From: Promethearchaeia archaeon
GTDB lineage: Archaea; Asgardarchaeota; Lokiarchaeia; Sigyniarchaeales; SOKP01
Direction of reading: 5' to 3'
Assembly (NCBI GenBank): GCA_029856145.1
Contig: JAHQWK010000020.1
Location: 62,001-126,000, forward strand
Length of the DNA stretch: 64,000 nucleotides
In this document: positions 28,177-36,854 of the stretch, piece after piece
How the letters are laid out: each line of letters begins with the position of its first letter
How positions within the stretch are numbered: position 1 is the stretch's first letter
Made by a program: the position numbers and the translations under genes
The notes under the pieces: generated by a model
The model's input: the letters and a program-made list of their open reading frames with translations, nothing else
The model's database searches: none
Told to the model about the DNA's origin: nothing

Positions 28177-29466
28177 TTATTTTACTTCTTTTGCAAACTG
28201 TAATTTAGAAATTGGTTTTTTTAAGGGAAATTCCCCTTTTAAGATCATTGATTTCAATTGTTCAGCTAATTTTATTGCTCCATATCTATCTGATTGTCTT
28301 AAAACAATTGGGATATCTTTGCCTTCGAATTCAATTGTTTTTAAATCTAATTCAAAAGCTTCTGGACATAAATGAGTACAATTGCCACAATTAAAACAGC
28401 GGGAACGATCTATAGCAGAGATCATACCCTCTTTTATAATAAACGCATTAGTAGGACATTTATCAATAGCTTTGCACTCTTCACAATTTTTACAGGCATC
28501 TGGATTAAACCTCATAAAAAAATTATTTTTCCAAACATCGCCATAAGTGATTTCTCCTACTTTTTCACGTCCTACGAGACTTAAAATTGTTAATTTAACT
28601 AATTTATCAGATTTTATTATATTATTGAAGATATTCTCATTTAATATAGGAATAGGGAGGGCTAAGCTACAAATAGGCTCCAATCCATAAGAAGTTTTGA
28701 ATGCACCCATGTATTCTGGTTTCATTCCTTTAAATGGAGCGATAGTCATCATATTAGGTTTTTCTATATAATTACGAGTTCCAGGACCCATGAGATGTCC
28801 TATATTTCCGTTTACAAGAACAGGAGAACCAACACCAAACGATTCAAATTCAGGATCATTTTGAAAGGGATTAAGTGCTCCACATCCAGAAAAAGTAATT
28901 TCTGTTTTATTAGGTGAAAAAGGAAGACAAGAGAAAATTGTGTTAACATTATAAGTTTCGCAATTTATCATAGCATTGTAATTCTTTATAGCTTGTCTAG
29001 TTCCTGCTAATTTGGCAAATTGCATATCTTCTAAATCCATTACTTTTTCGATGGTTTCACCTTCAGCACTCTTAGCTAAGATTTCTATAGGTTTTCCTTC
29101 AGCAATTTCTCTAAATAAAGAACCACCACAATAATTGTCTTTCGTACGACTTTGAGTAGTTCCATAGATAATTAGATCCACTATACCTAAATATTCATTT
29201 GGACAAGGTCCAGGAAAAGCAGGTATTCCATTAATATCAACTTCAGTAAATTTTCTCAAAGTTTTCGGTGGTGAGAGTCGAAAAGAGAAAATCCCCATAA
29301 TTCCGCTCATAAGCCCTTTTGTTGCTGTTGTAACGATATCAACATCTTCAAATTTAACTTTCTTACCTTCACTTATTTGATCTATTAATTCTTGAACGGT
29401 TAATACCACAGCGGACCCATTTTCAACCTTCTTTCTGATTTCTGAAAGCTTTCTTTTTTTGGCCAC
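28177..29466 (-). CDS. DUF39 homocysteine biosynthesis protein fused to 2x[4Fe-4S] ferredoxin
   Basis: A 429-residue fusion. Residues 1-320 are the DUF39 domain (HTTATKGLMSG-like TTATKGLMSGIMG, FSGCGALNPFQNDPEF, GHLMGPGTRN), the family of L-aspartate-semialdehyde sulfurtransferase (MA1821) in methanogens. Residues about 330-375 hold two cluster motifs: CKNCEECKAIDKCP and CFNCGNCTHLCP. In Methanosarcina the DUF39 protein and a ferredoxin-domain protein are separate genes acting together to make homocysteine; here the electron module is fused. It is the first gene of the SDR/ThDP/VOC cluster. A function in sulfur insertion is inferred from the family. Confidence 0.85.
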   Translation of the reverse strand: MAKKRKLSEIRKKVENGSAVVLTVQELIDQISEGKKVKFEDVDIVTTATKGLMSGIMGIFSFRLSPPKTLRKFTEVDINGIPAFPGPCPNEYLGIVDLIIYGTTQSRTKDNYCGGSLFREIAEGKPIEILAKSAEGETIEKVMDLEDMQFAKLAGTRQAIKNYNAMINCETYNVNTIFSCLPFSPNKTEITFSGCGALNPFQNDPEFESFGVGSPVLVNGNIGHLMGPGTRNYIEKPNMMTIAPFKGMKPEYMGAFKTSYGLEPICSLALPIPILNENIFNNIIKSDKLVKLTILSLVGREKVGEITYGDVWKNNFFMRFNPDACKNCEECKAIDKCPTNAFIIKEGMISAIDRSRCFNCGNCTHLCPEAFELDLKTIEFEGKDIPIVLRQSDRYGAIKLAEQLKSMILKGEFPLKKPISKLQFAKEVK

Positions 29467-29585
29467 TAGAAATCCTCACATAAATTCAAAAGCTAACATT
29501 TTAAATATTTATTTATAATAAAATTTTTTTATTTTTATAATTCTTAAGATAATTATAGAGAGTTTAGCAGTTTTTTGAGGTTATA

Positions 29586-30311
29586 TTGTTTTTGTCATAT
29601 TTTGAATCAAGACTACCAGCAGATTTCGATAATTTTACAGAAATGCTTAAAAAATTAGAATTTTGTGAAAAGCTAGGGATTAAAAATGTTATTTTGGAGC
29701 CTATAAATAAATTAAAAGTAATACCATTAGAAATAAAAAAGAAAATAAAAAGCAATACAACACTAAACGTATTTTTTCGAATTAATTTAAGATTAAATAA
29801 TCTTGAGGATTTCAAAAAAAGAATTAAACAATATAACAATTGTTCTGACATCCTTTCAATTGAGTCCTTAAATAAAGAAGTTCAATTACAAGCAGCAAGA
29901 GATTCAAGGGTTGATATTATCTCTTTTTCTAATCTGCAGATAATTAAAACACTTACTCCCGGAGTAATCTCACTCACTAAACAAAATAATTCATTTTTGG
30001 AATTTTCGTTAGCTTCAATCATGATAACAAACAAGGCAAACCAATCAAAAAATTTTAGAAATCTATATAGATTTATCCAGTTAGCTTTAAAATATAAAGC
30101 AAATTGTATCATTAGCGGAAATTTTGATGATTTGTATGATCTTAGACACCCTAGAGCCTTAATAAGCATTTGCAATTCTCTTTTAGGAATTTCTTTAGAT
30201 AGAGCAAAGAAAATCTTTATAGTAAATCCAATTTTATTGTTGGAGAGAACTGAAAAACATCATAGTAATAAACTTGAACCAGAAGTTAGATTAATTAAAG
30301 GTGGGGATTAA
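29586..30311 (+). CDS. rnp3: RNase P protein subunit Rpp30 (Rnp3)
   Basis: A 241-residue TIM-barrel-like protein that, with Pop5, activates the catalytic RNA of archaeal RNase P for tRNA 5' processing. Recognisable blocks are LGIKNVILEPINK, VDIISFSNLQIIKTLTPG, FLEFSLASIM, CIISGNFDDLYDLRHPRAL and the AKKIFIVNPILLL end. It begins at TTG 29586. The stop codon overlaps the apparent start of pop5, the usual partner, which supports the identity. Confidence 0.9.
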   Translation: MFLSYFESRLPADFDNFTEMLKKLEFCEKLGIKNVILEPINKLKVIPLEIKKKIKSNTTLNVFFRINLRLNNLEDFKKRIKQYNNCSDILSIESLNKEVQLQAARDSRVDIISFSNLQIIKTLTPGVISLTKQNNSFLEFSLASIMITNKANQSKNFRNLYRFIQLALKYKANCIISGNFDDLYDLRHPRALISICNSLLGISLDRAKKIFIVNPILLLERTEKHHSNKLEPEVRLIKGGD

Positions 30312-30646
30312 TAATAGGTCGAAAAGAAAGGCAGAGATATATTTCCTTTAAAATAATTAAAGAAAATAAAATAGATATCACTCAAAATTCACTTTTAAAA
30401 TCAATTTGGCAATCGATCTGGAGATATTTTGGATTGAAAGAAGCAAATAAAATTGGATTATGGTTAATAGAACTTAATTTGGATGAAGAATATGGAATTA
30501 TAAGATGTTCTCACCAGACTAAAGAAACAATAATTTCTGCTTTAAGCCTTGTAAAAGAAATTAATGGAATAAAAGTCATTCTATCACCATTTAAAACTTC
30601 AGGAACTATTCTATCACTAAAAAAAAGAATTAATAAAGAAAAATAG
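30311..30646 (+). CDS. rnp2: RNase P protein subunit Pop5 (Rnp2), apparent ATA start
   Basis: GLWLIELN, YGIIRCSHQTKETIISAL and the VKEINGIKVI block are Pop5 signatures; Pop5 pairs with Rpp30 in RNase P. The first standard start (TTG 30434) would leave only 70 residues and cut off the conserved N-terminus. The same frame is open upstream and encodes GRKERQRYISFKIIKENK, which fits the Pop5 N-terminal strand. Before the upstream stop at 30296 there is no ATG, GTG or TTG. ATA at 30311 or 30314, 3-6 bases after AGGTGGGGATT, is the most likely start, giving about 111 residues. The start is inference; the gene identity is firm. Confidence 0.78.
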   Translation: MIGRKERQRYISFKIIKENKIDITQNSLLKSIWQSIWRYFGLKEANKIGLWLIELNLDEEYGIIRCSHQTKETIISALSLVKEINGIKVILSPFKTSGTILSLKKRINKEK

Positions 30647-30678
30647 ATTTAGATTAAAAAATTATTTTTTAATTGAAA

Positions 30679-31113
30679 ATGAAGGTATACAATTTAACAA
30701 AAGCCCATATTCAGCATATTGATGATATCTCCAGAACTACATTAAAACTTTCATTATTAAACATAAAAAATCTAGAGAATAATCCATTTCTTTTAATAGT
30801 TCAATCAATTATTGAGAACTCTATAAAAGTCTCAATTTATCCACTAAAAAAAGAGAAAATCATAAAGGTGACATTCTCAACATTAAACTTTTCTAATGAG
30901 GTTTTTGATAGAATTTCCAATATCTTTCAAAATTATCAGGTTATTCATACATCCGGATTTTTACTTATTGAAAAACAACTTTATTATGAGTGTTATTTGA
31001 ATTTAAATTTAGATGAAACAAAAGCTATGGGTTTAGATGCTTCTTTAAATAAGATTAAAAATATATTTAAACAAATAAAAATAGAAGAAATTGGACTGAA
31101 AAAACATATATAA
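30679..31113 (+). CDS. Uncharacterised protein downstream of RNase P genes
   Basis: A 144-residue protein I do not recognise. It is alternating alpha/beta with hydrophobic strands (VIHTSGFLLIEKQLYYECYL) and a Lys-rich C-terminus, with no Cys pairs or membrane segments. I chose ATG 30679; a TTG six bases upstream in frame is also possible. It follows pop5 by 32 bases and precedes the next gene by 4, so it belongs to the rnp3-rnp2 operon. It could be a tRNA-processing accessory, but only position suggests this. Confidence 0.7.
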   Translation: MKVYNLTKAHIQHIDDISRTTLKLSLLNIKNLENNPFLLIVQSIIENSIKVSIYPLKKEKIIKVTFSTLNFSNEVFDRISNIFQNYQVIHTSGFLLIEKQLYYECYLNLNLDETKAMGLDASLNKIKNIFKQIKIEEIGLKKHI

Positions 31114-31117
31114 AACT

Positions 31118-31570
31118 ATGATGAATATTTGGAGAGTCTTTTTGAAATTATCAGACGGAGAAGATAAAGAGCTTGAATTATTTGATGCTAAAGGATATTT
31201 TGGAGGGTACTTGAAGATTAAAAGAAGTTATTTTAATGCTCTAGTTAAAACAATTAAAATGACTAAAAAATATCATACTCAAAAAACAATTGAAAAGGTA
31301 GTTGGACCTGATGATGATGATTGGACACAAAATCCTTGGATGCTTATAATAGTAAAAGATAATGAAAAAAAAAACCCTTTTTGGTTTTTCATTAAAAGAG
31401 AAAAAGATTTATCTGGTATCCTTGTTGCTATAGGCCCTAAACCATTCGCTGAATATAATAGTAATAATTCACTAGACGCTAAACGAGAGATTAAACGTCT
31501 GATGAATTATATTATAGTTTATTTAAATAAATTTAATTGTGTTGTCATGCTTCCTAGTTTTCTTCACTGA
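31118..31570 (+). CDS. Uncharacterised protein in the RNase P operon
   Basis: A 150-residue protein of unknown family. It is rich in aromatic residues (NIWRVFLKL, NPWMLIIVKDN, NPFWFFIKRE) with an acidic VVGPDDDDWTQ loop in the middle, and looks like a compact soluble alpha/beta domain. It starts 4 bases after the previous gene, so the two are translationally linked. No catalytic motif is visible. The 155 bases between its stop and the next gene hold only a weak overlapping reading frame. Confidence 0.65.
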   Translation: MMNIWRVFLKLSDGEDKELELFDAKGYFGGYLKIKRSYFNALVKTIKMTKKYHTQKTIEKVVGPDDDDWTQNPWMLIIVKDNEKKNPFWFFIKREKDLSGILVAIGPKPFAEYNSNNSLDAKREIKRLMNYIIVYLNKFNCVVMLPSFLH

Positions 31571-31725
31571 ATGGAAGATATTTCAATTAATTTTTAATAC
31601 TAAAGTTGATGTCGAATTTTTAGTAAAACATAAAATTTATACGAAAAATATTAAATTCAATTTTAATTATCAATTTTTATATTTAGCATTACAGAAAATA
31701 GAAGTATTTAAAAATAAATGGCTTT

Positions 31726-32529
31726 TTGATCTTGAAGAGAGAGAATTTTAGAGTATTAACCTGTATTATAATTATAAATATAACTATAGTTTCCCTATTT
31801 CTTTTAGCAAATGGCTATTGTGCTACTGAAGAAATCAATTCAAAGTATGGAGAATCCCCTGTAATTGATGGTTATATGGATCTCTCAGCAAAAGAATGGA
31901 ATAAAGCTGCCTTTAATGATGAAATTTCATTAGAGGGTATTCCTATTGATTTATGGGTTATGCATGATGATACAAATCTTTATATTTCTATCCAGTTTGA
32001 TTTATTACTCGGACATCACAAAATAAATGAATTTATTGGGCTCATTATATCAAATAGTTCTTCTGAGGATAAAGAAGAATTTATTGATGCTAAAATAATT
32101 CAGTTCACTAATATCTCTGCAAATGAATATAACTATTTTGATTATAATGTTAGTGGGAGCGTTTTTTTAATCGATACAGAAAAAAATGGAGATGGAGCTG
32201 CTAAACTTGAAGAACTTACATCTACTTATGAATTTGCTTTACCCATTAAAGGCCATGATGCAAATGAAGATGATGCAGCATTAGATTATGGTAATGGTTA
32301 TGCTTTCAATATTACTTATGGAGAAACACCAGCCTACCCTGGTGGTATTAAAAAAAGTTCAATAGTTCTCATCAATATTAAAGCATTAGCTGGTCCAATA
32401 CCATCAATTATCAATGTTGTTTTTTCTGTGTTAAGTATAATAGTATTTAGCGTTCTTGGAATTGTTCTAGGTTTTTACATTTATAGAATTTTTAAACTAA
32501 AAGAAAATATAGAAAAATATAGAAGATAA
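31726..32529 (+). CDS. Secreted, membrane-anchored protein with CBM9/DOMON-like ectodomain
   Basis: A 267-residue type I membrane protein. The signal peptide has KR in the n-region, a hydrophobic core (CIIIINITIVSLFLLA) and a likely cut after GYCA. The ectodomain begins with SPVIDGYMDLSAKEWNKA, the pattern that opens CBM9-like/DOMON-like beta-sandwich domains. Residues about 228-255 are a C-terminal membrane helix followed by a short basic tail. The start is TTG 31726, with TTG 31732 an alternative. It starts 1 base before the next membrane-protein gene's ATG region, implying cotranscription. Its role is likely surface binding. Confidence 0.75.
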   Translation: MILKRENFRVLTCIIIINITIVSLFLLANGYCATEEINSKYGESPVIDGYMDLSAKEWNKAAFNDEISLEGIPIDLWVMHDDTNLYISIQFDLLLGHHKINEFIGLIISNSSSEDKEEFIDAKIIQFTNISANEYNYFDYNVSGSVFLIDTEKNGDGAAKLEELTSTYEFALPIKGHDANEDDAALDYGNGYAFNITYGETPAYPGGIKKSSIVLINIKALAGPIPSIINVVFSVLSIIVFSVLGIVLGFYIYRIFKLKENIEKYRR

Positions 32530-32530
32530 T

Positions 32531-32944
32531 ATGTCAAAAATTCCTAAACAACCAGAAAAGAAACAAAAAACAAAGGAAAAATATCGATCTGATGAAAATT
32601 TTGCTTTTAGATCAATAATCATATCAGCTATATTAGGATGTATTTCTTTTATTGTATCACTTCTTTTTAATGCTGAAATAATAACAGTTTTTATGAATAT
32701 AGATTTATTATGGACCTTTATTGATATAAGCATAAAAGTAATTGCTGTTTTATTGTTTTTTCTATTTATTATTACCAGCTATGCGAATTATAAAGAATTA
32801 ATTGGTAAACGATTAAATTGGAAAGAACTACTTTTACTTATATTTTTCTCTATTGGTCAGACTCTGTTAAATCCATCAGTTTTTATTCTTACTCTTATTG
32901 GTATATTTATTATTTTAATCTACTTATTTCTTATTCAAGAGTAA
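32531..32944 (+). CDS. Small multi-spanning membrane protein
   Basis: A 137-residue protein with a basic, Lys-rich N-terminus (residues 1-20) and about four hydrophobic segments: roughly 27-48, 55-72, 74-90 and 112-135. No family motif is visible. It starts 1 base after the stop of the CBM9-like protein gene, which suggests that the two work together at the membrane. It is followed by the phosphodiesterase gene after 25 bases. Confidence 0.7.
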   Translation: MSKIPKQPEKKQKTKEKYRSDENFAFRSIIISAILGCISFIVSLLFNAEIITVFMNIDLLWTFIDISIKVIAVLLFFLFIITSYANYKELIGKRLNWKELLLLIFFSIGQTLLNPSVFILTLIGIFIILIYLFLIQE

Positions 32945-32969
32945 AAATACAATTTTTAAAAGTTCTGCT

Positions 32970-33713
32970 ATGAACTCAGAATTTTTATATATAGGACACA
33001 GAGGAACCAGAACTATTTTTGATGAAAATACAATCACCGCATTTGAAAAAGCGATCGAATTTGGTGCTAATTGTGTAGAATTTGATGTTCGAGAGACTAA
33101 AGATGGGAAATTGATAATTCTACATGATCCTACATTAAATAGAACGACAAATAGTTCAGGTTTATTAAAAAATCTTTACTATGATGAGATAAAAGAATTC
33201 AGAACTAAAAACCATAATGATACTATCCCTCTCTTATCAGAGGTTTTGAAAATATTAAAAGGAAAAACAATGTTTATGATTGAGTTGAAAGATGATAATA
33301 TAAAAGAAGATATTCTAAAGATTGTTAATAATCATAATTTATTGGAAGATTGTATTTTTAGTGGGAGAAATTTACACGAATTAGGCGAAATAAAGTCGGA
33401 TTACCATAATAGTCGAATATGCTATAATATTACAAAAGGTTTAGGTTTCAATATCAGTAAATTTTTGAAATTTGGAAGACTTAAGAAATTCAAGATTAAA
33501 CCTGATTTAATAAGTTTAAGATCGAATTTAATAACTAAAGAATTTATTGAAATTTGTTATAAATATAAAATAAAATCTTTAGCATGGAACTTTTTATTAT
33601 ACAACGATCCAATATTTCAGATTAAATCTTTAATTGATTTAGGTATTGATGGGATTTTATTTGATAACCATAGAAATATTACAAAAATTAAACATTGGCT
33701 TTACTCAACTTAA
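32970..33713 (+). CDS. Glycerophosphodiester phosphodiesterase
   Basis: A 247-residue GDPD-family TIM barrel. The catalytic HRG is in YIGHRGTRTIFDENT, metal ligands follow in CVEFDVRETKDG, and the second catalytic His is in ILHDPTLNRTT. IELKDDN supplies another ligand. The family hydrolyses glycerophosphodiesters to glycerol phosphate and an alcohol; a cytoplasmic enzyme is implied by the absence of a signal peptide. Its stop overlaps the stop of the convergent rqcH gene by 4 bases. Confidence 0.92.
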   Translation: MNSEFLYIGHRGTRTIFDENTITAFEKAIEFGANCVEFDVRETKDGKLIILHDPTLNRTTNSSGLLKNLYYDEIKEFRTKNHNDTIPLLSEVLKILKGKTMFMIELKDDNIKEDILKIVNNHNLLEDCIFSGRNLHELGEIKSDYHNSRICYNITKGLGFNISKFLKFGRLKKFKIKPDLISLRSNLITKEFIEICYKYKIKSLAWNFLLYNDPIFQIKSLIDLGIDGILFDNHRNITKIKHWLYST

Positions 33714-35770
33714 CTTTTTGACTTGATTATTGAAATACCACTAGGTAAATAAAGAAGAATTTCGTCTATGGATAATAACTTAATCCAAATTCTTGATTCC
33801 TTATCACTATTTTTATAAAAAGTAGATAAAATCTCTTTAGCTAACTTTCCTTTTGTGAAACCACCAGATTTTGATGGAATAATAGTTATAAGATTTTTAG
33901 TTTGCTTTTTTATTGCGGGTTTTGGACCGGAAATGAGTTTAGGATAAAAAATTTTCCGATTATCTTGAGAATCTGCTTCCAATTCAATAATTTTTAATCC
34001 AATTGTCAATTCAGTTTTAACATTTTTAATAAAATTCTTTTTACCAGAAATTATAAAAGAGCCTTTTTGTAAAAACTCACCTGAGGGAGGGCTTTTTGAA
34101 ATTTGATCTGTATGAATGTAAAATACATCAACTATCCCCCAGTTCTCTTTCCATGCCCGTGAATATGTTGCAACAAATTTGCCAGTCTCATCAATAGTGT
34201 TTAATGGAATCTTCTTATTATCTGGATTTTTAATTACTACTAATGAAGATCCAGGGAAATTTGTATGAAAAATTAAATCATTTTGATCAAGATACTTTTT
34301 AAAAATAATCTCATTAGAGGATGCATCTCTTCCCCCTATAATTAGATATCCATCAGATGAAATAAACCATCTAAACTTCTCATACCATTTTTTCTTTGGT
34401 TTTTTAATCAAGAAATCAACTTCAGCTTCTATTAACTCTCTATCTAGCTTTAATTTATTAATTTTTTCTTTAGTTTTTTCAATGGCGGTAATAGTTCCTT
34501 TTAATTTTTTATCTGCTTTTTTTCCCTTAGAATATATATTATTGGCATTTTCCCCGATGCTTTTTTTTAAATCTAGATAAATGCTATTATCATTAATATT
34601 TATTAAAACTTGATTAGTTGAGGGAATTACCTTCTCAAAGAAATCTGTTCCATTTAAATTTTCCAATTTTGCTGTTTCTAGTTTGTTGTTAATTACTTCC
34701 CATGAATACCCTTTTTTTTTTGCATCCAAAATTACAGTTTTTAATTTTTCTAAGGAATTTAAGCGGGCATATATTAATTCTCCAATTTTGTAGTATTTTA
34801 CCTTCTTATTTTTGAGCTCTTCAAGGTATTCTTGTTGATTTTTTAATATCTTTTCTTGAGATTTTATTTGTTCTTCAATCTTTTGATCTTTAGGACTTTT
34901 TAGGGTTTCAGAATCAATTTTTGAAAAATACTTGTCAACTGCTTCGTTAAATGAGGTAAAAAGTTTTTTAGGATTTTTTTTAAGAATTTCAATTTCAAAG
35001 GGAAGTACTGAAATTTGATTTTTATTGTTATCAAATACAATATATGCATTTACTTCACCAAATAATAATTGATTTCTTAACTTTTTAAAGGAATCATATA
35101 ATTTTTCGTATTCTTTATCAGTAAGATTTTTTCCAAGACTAATTTTATCAATTTTGGTTCTATGGCATATTTCTTCACTATATAACCCGGAAATATGAAT
35201 ATTTCTGGAAAGATCTCTAACAATCTCCACCTCAGAGTTTTTAAATAAAGCTTTAAATTCTTCTTTATTTAAAGTTAAAAAATCTTTTCCTTGAGATCTA
35301 GGAAAACTATATTCTTTTTTAGGGAGGATCTCTCTATCTCTAAACTTTCTATACTTTTTAGCAACTTTTATAATATTTCTTTCATCCAACAATAAGAAAT
35401 TACCCTTGTTAAATAATTCTATAACAAATTTCCAAGGTTGGCCTGAATTATCACTTAATTCAATTATTATAATTCTATCAAATTGGTGTTGAGAAATTTT
35501 TAATATTCTCCGGTTTTTTAATAACTTTCTTAGAGAAATTATATATTGACTTGGATATTTTGGGATAGGATAATCATATTCGGTTAAATTAATCCGTGAA
35601 TCCTTTTTGATAATTAAGTTTTTCTTTCCAAAATTAGTATTGATTTTTAATATCAATATATCTTCTACTTCATATATATTTAGAATCGTACCGTTAATCA
35701 ATATTAAATCTAATTCTTTTACAATAGCAAATACGTCAAAATTAGTAAATTCTGTTGATGTTTTAATCAT
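33710..35770 (-). CDS. rqcH: RqcH/NEMF ribosome-associated quality control protein
   Basis: A 686-residue protein of the Rqc2/NEMF/RqcH family, which recognises peptidyl-tRNA on split large subunits and adds C-terminal tails. Residues 1-170 are NFACT-N, with the DR pair required for tailing in RqcH at D98-R99 (HQFDRI). A helix-rich coiled-coil arm spans about 290-480. NFACT-R follows with WYEKFRWFISSDGYLIIGGR and GKFVATYSRAWKEN. A final basic domain ends the protein. The conserved DR suggests tailing activity. It is monocistronic, convergent with the GDPD gene and divergent from a membrane-protein gene. Confidence 0.92.
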   Translation of the reverse strand: MIKTSTEFTNFDVFAIVKELDLILINGTILNIYEVEDILILKINTNFGKKNLIIKKDSRINLTEYDYPIPKYPSQYIISLRKLLKNRRILKISQHQFDRIIIIELSDNSGQPWKFVIELFNKGNFLLLDERNIIKVAKKYRKFRDREILPKKEYSFPRSQGKDFLTLNKEEFKALFKNSEVEIVRDLSRNIHISGLYSEEICHRTKIDKISLGKNLTDKEYEKLYDSFKKLRNQLLFGEVNAYIVFDNNKNQISVLPFEIEILKKNPKKLFTSFNEAVDKYFSKIDSETLKSPKDQKIEEQIKSQEKILKNQQEYLEELKNKKVKYYKIGELIYARLNSLEKLKTVILDAKKKGYSWEVINNKLETAKLENLNGTDFFEKVIPSTNQVLININDNSIYLDLKKSIGENANNIYSKGKKADKKLKGTITAIEKTKEKINKLKLDRELIEAEVDFLIKKPKKKWYEKFRWFISSDGYLIIGGRDASSNEIIFKKYLDQNDLIFHTNFPGSSLVVIKNPDNKKIPLNTIDETGKFVATYSRAWKENWGIVDVFYIHTDQISKSPPSGEFLQKGSFIISGKKNFIKNVKTELTIGLKIIELEADSQDNRKIFYPKLISGPKPAIKKQTKNLITIIPSKSGGFTKGKLAKEILSTFYKNSDKESRIWIKLLSIDEILLYLPSGISIIKSKS

Positions 35771-35842
35771 ATTAGGTTTAATTTCTAGTTTATCAATAAT
35801 ATATAATGATTTTTATAATAAATAATATTTATAATAATAATT

Positions 35843-36283
35843 ATGGGAAGGCGCAAGAAGGTAGATATTAAAAAAAGAAGACAAAGGCTTTTAAAAGAGA
35901 AGAAGAAAGAACAAAAAAAACAATCAATTCAAGTTGAAAAAAAGCCATTAAAATCATTTGACCTTCGTATGGAGAAGGAAACAAAGCTGTACTGGATTCG
36001 GGCACTTACTGGAGCGCTAAGTGCATTTATAGGACGCTTGTTATTTGGATTAATTGGTTGGTTCATGTTAATGTGGATGTTATTATGGTGGTTTTTATTT
36101 CCATTTGTCGTAAGTTTTAATATTCTAAAATACGAATACGACAAAGAAGAGTGGCATTGGAAGAATATTATATTGCCGGGTATTGGTATGTTCTTTTTCT
36201 TATTTATGATCGTTGGTGTTTTTCTTCATACATTACTTAATTTTATTCCAGGCTTTTCGTCGGTTCTTGAGCTTTTTTTATAG
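35843..36283 (+). CDS. Membrane protein with highly basic N-terminal tail
   Basis: A 146-residue protein. The first ~30 residues are Lys/Arg-rich (GRRKKVDIKKRRQRLLKEKK) and presumably cytoplasmic. Three hydrophobic segments follow at about 52-72, 75-95 and 112-135, the second very Trp-rich (MLMWMLLWWFLF). I recognise no family. The basic tail resembles ribosome- or RNA-contacting tails of membrane-protein insertion factors, but that is only a compositional likeness. It diverges from rqcH. Confidence 0.65.
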   Translation: MGRRKKVDIKKRRQRLLKEKKKEQKKQSIQVEKKPLKSFDLRMEKETKLYWIRALTGALSAFIGRLLFGLIGWFMLMWMLLWWFLFPFVVSFNILKYEYDKEEWHWKNIILPGIGMFFFLFMIVGVFLHTLLNFIPGFSSVLELFL

Positions 36284-36300
36284 AAACATTTAAATCTTCT

Positions 36301-36813
36301 TTATAATTGAATTCTTTGTTTTACTTTCATTTCTTTCTTTTCTTTTGAAGTAAAAACGATTTCTTCTAATTTGTATATACGTTCACAATAAATACATTGA
36401 ATTTTCAAGGGTTTTTCTTCTAAAACTAGAAATTCAGTATCGATAGGCTCTTTTTCTGAATTAGTAATACATGTCTGATTAACACATAAAATTAATTTTT
36501 TAATTATCTGAGGAAGTTCTACCTTTTTCTTTTCAATCAATTTATAATTTTCAATTAAGGAAATTGTAGCGTTAGGAGACAATATAGATATTTGTTGCAT
36601 TTGAGTTTCGTTAAGAAAAACATTCTCAATTTTAATTATATCTTTCGTTTGATATTTTTTTGATAAAACATTAACTCCAATTGTCATTAAATTTTTAGAT
36701 TCATCGATACCAGTAAGATTGAGAATTGTTATAGCATATCCGGCATCTATATGATCAATAACAGTTCCTTTAGATATTTTATCGATTTTTAATTTTTCTT
36801 CTAACATTTTCAT
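36301..36813 (-). CDS. pyrI: Aspartate carbamoyltransferase regulatory chain
   Basis: A 170-residue PyrI. The N-terminal allosteric domain has ISKGTVIDHIDAGYAITIL and KYQTKDIIKIENVFLNETQ. The C-terminal zinc domain has C-x4-C (CVNQTC) and C-x2-C (CIYC), the four ligands that join it to the catalytic chain PyrB. It would tune pyrimidine synthesis in response to nucleotides. PyrB is not adjacent, which is unusual because pyrB and pyrI are normally neighbours; pyrB must lie outside the window if the complex forms. Confidence 0.92.
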   Translation of the reverse strand: MKMLEEKLKIDKISKGTVIDHIDAGYAITILNLTGIDESKNLMTIGVNVLSKKYQTKDIIKIENVFLNETQMQQISILSPNATISLIENYKLIEKKKVELPQIIKKLILCVNQTCITNSEKEPIDTEFLVLEEKPLKIQCIYCERIYKLEEIVFTSKEKKEMKVKQRIQL

Positions 36814-36854
36814 AAAAAAAACTATCTTGATTGAAAAAATTTATGTTAACTATT

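Noticed and set aside
31539..31751. A 70-codon frame (GTG start) between the RNase P operon and the CBM9-like gene
   Set aside because: It overlaps the ends of both neighbours by 25-32 bases and resembles no family. I could not show that it continues the upstream protein by frameshift.
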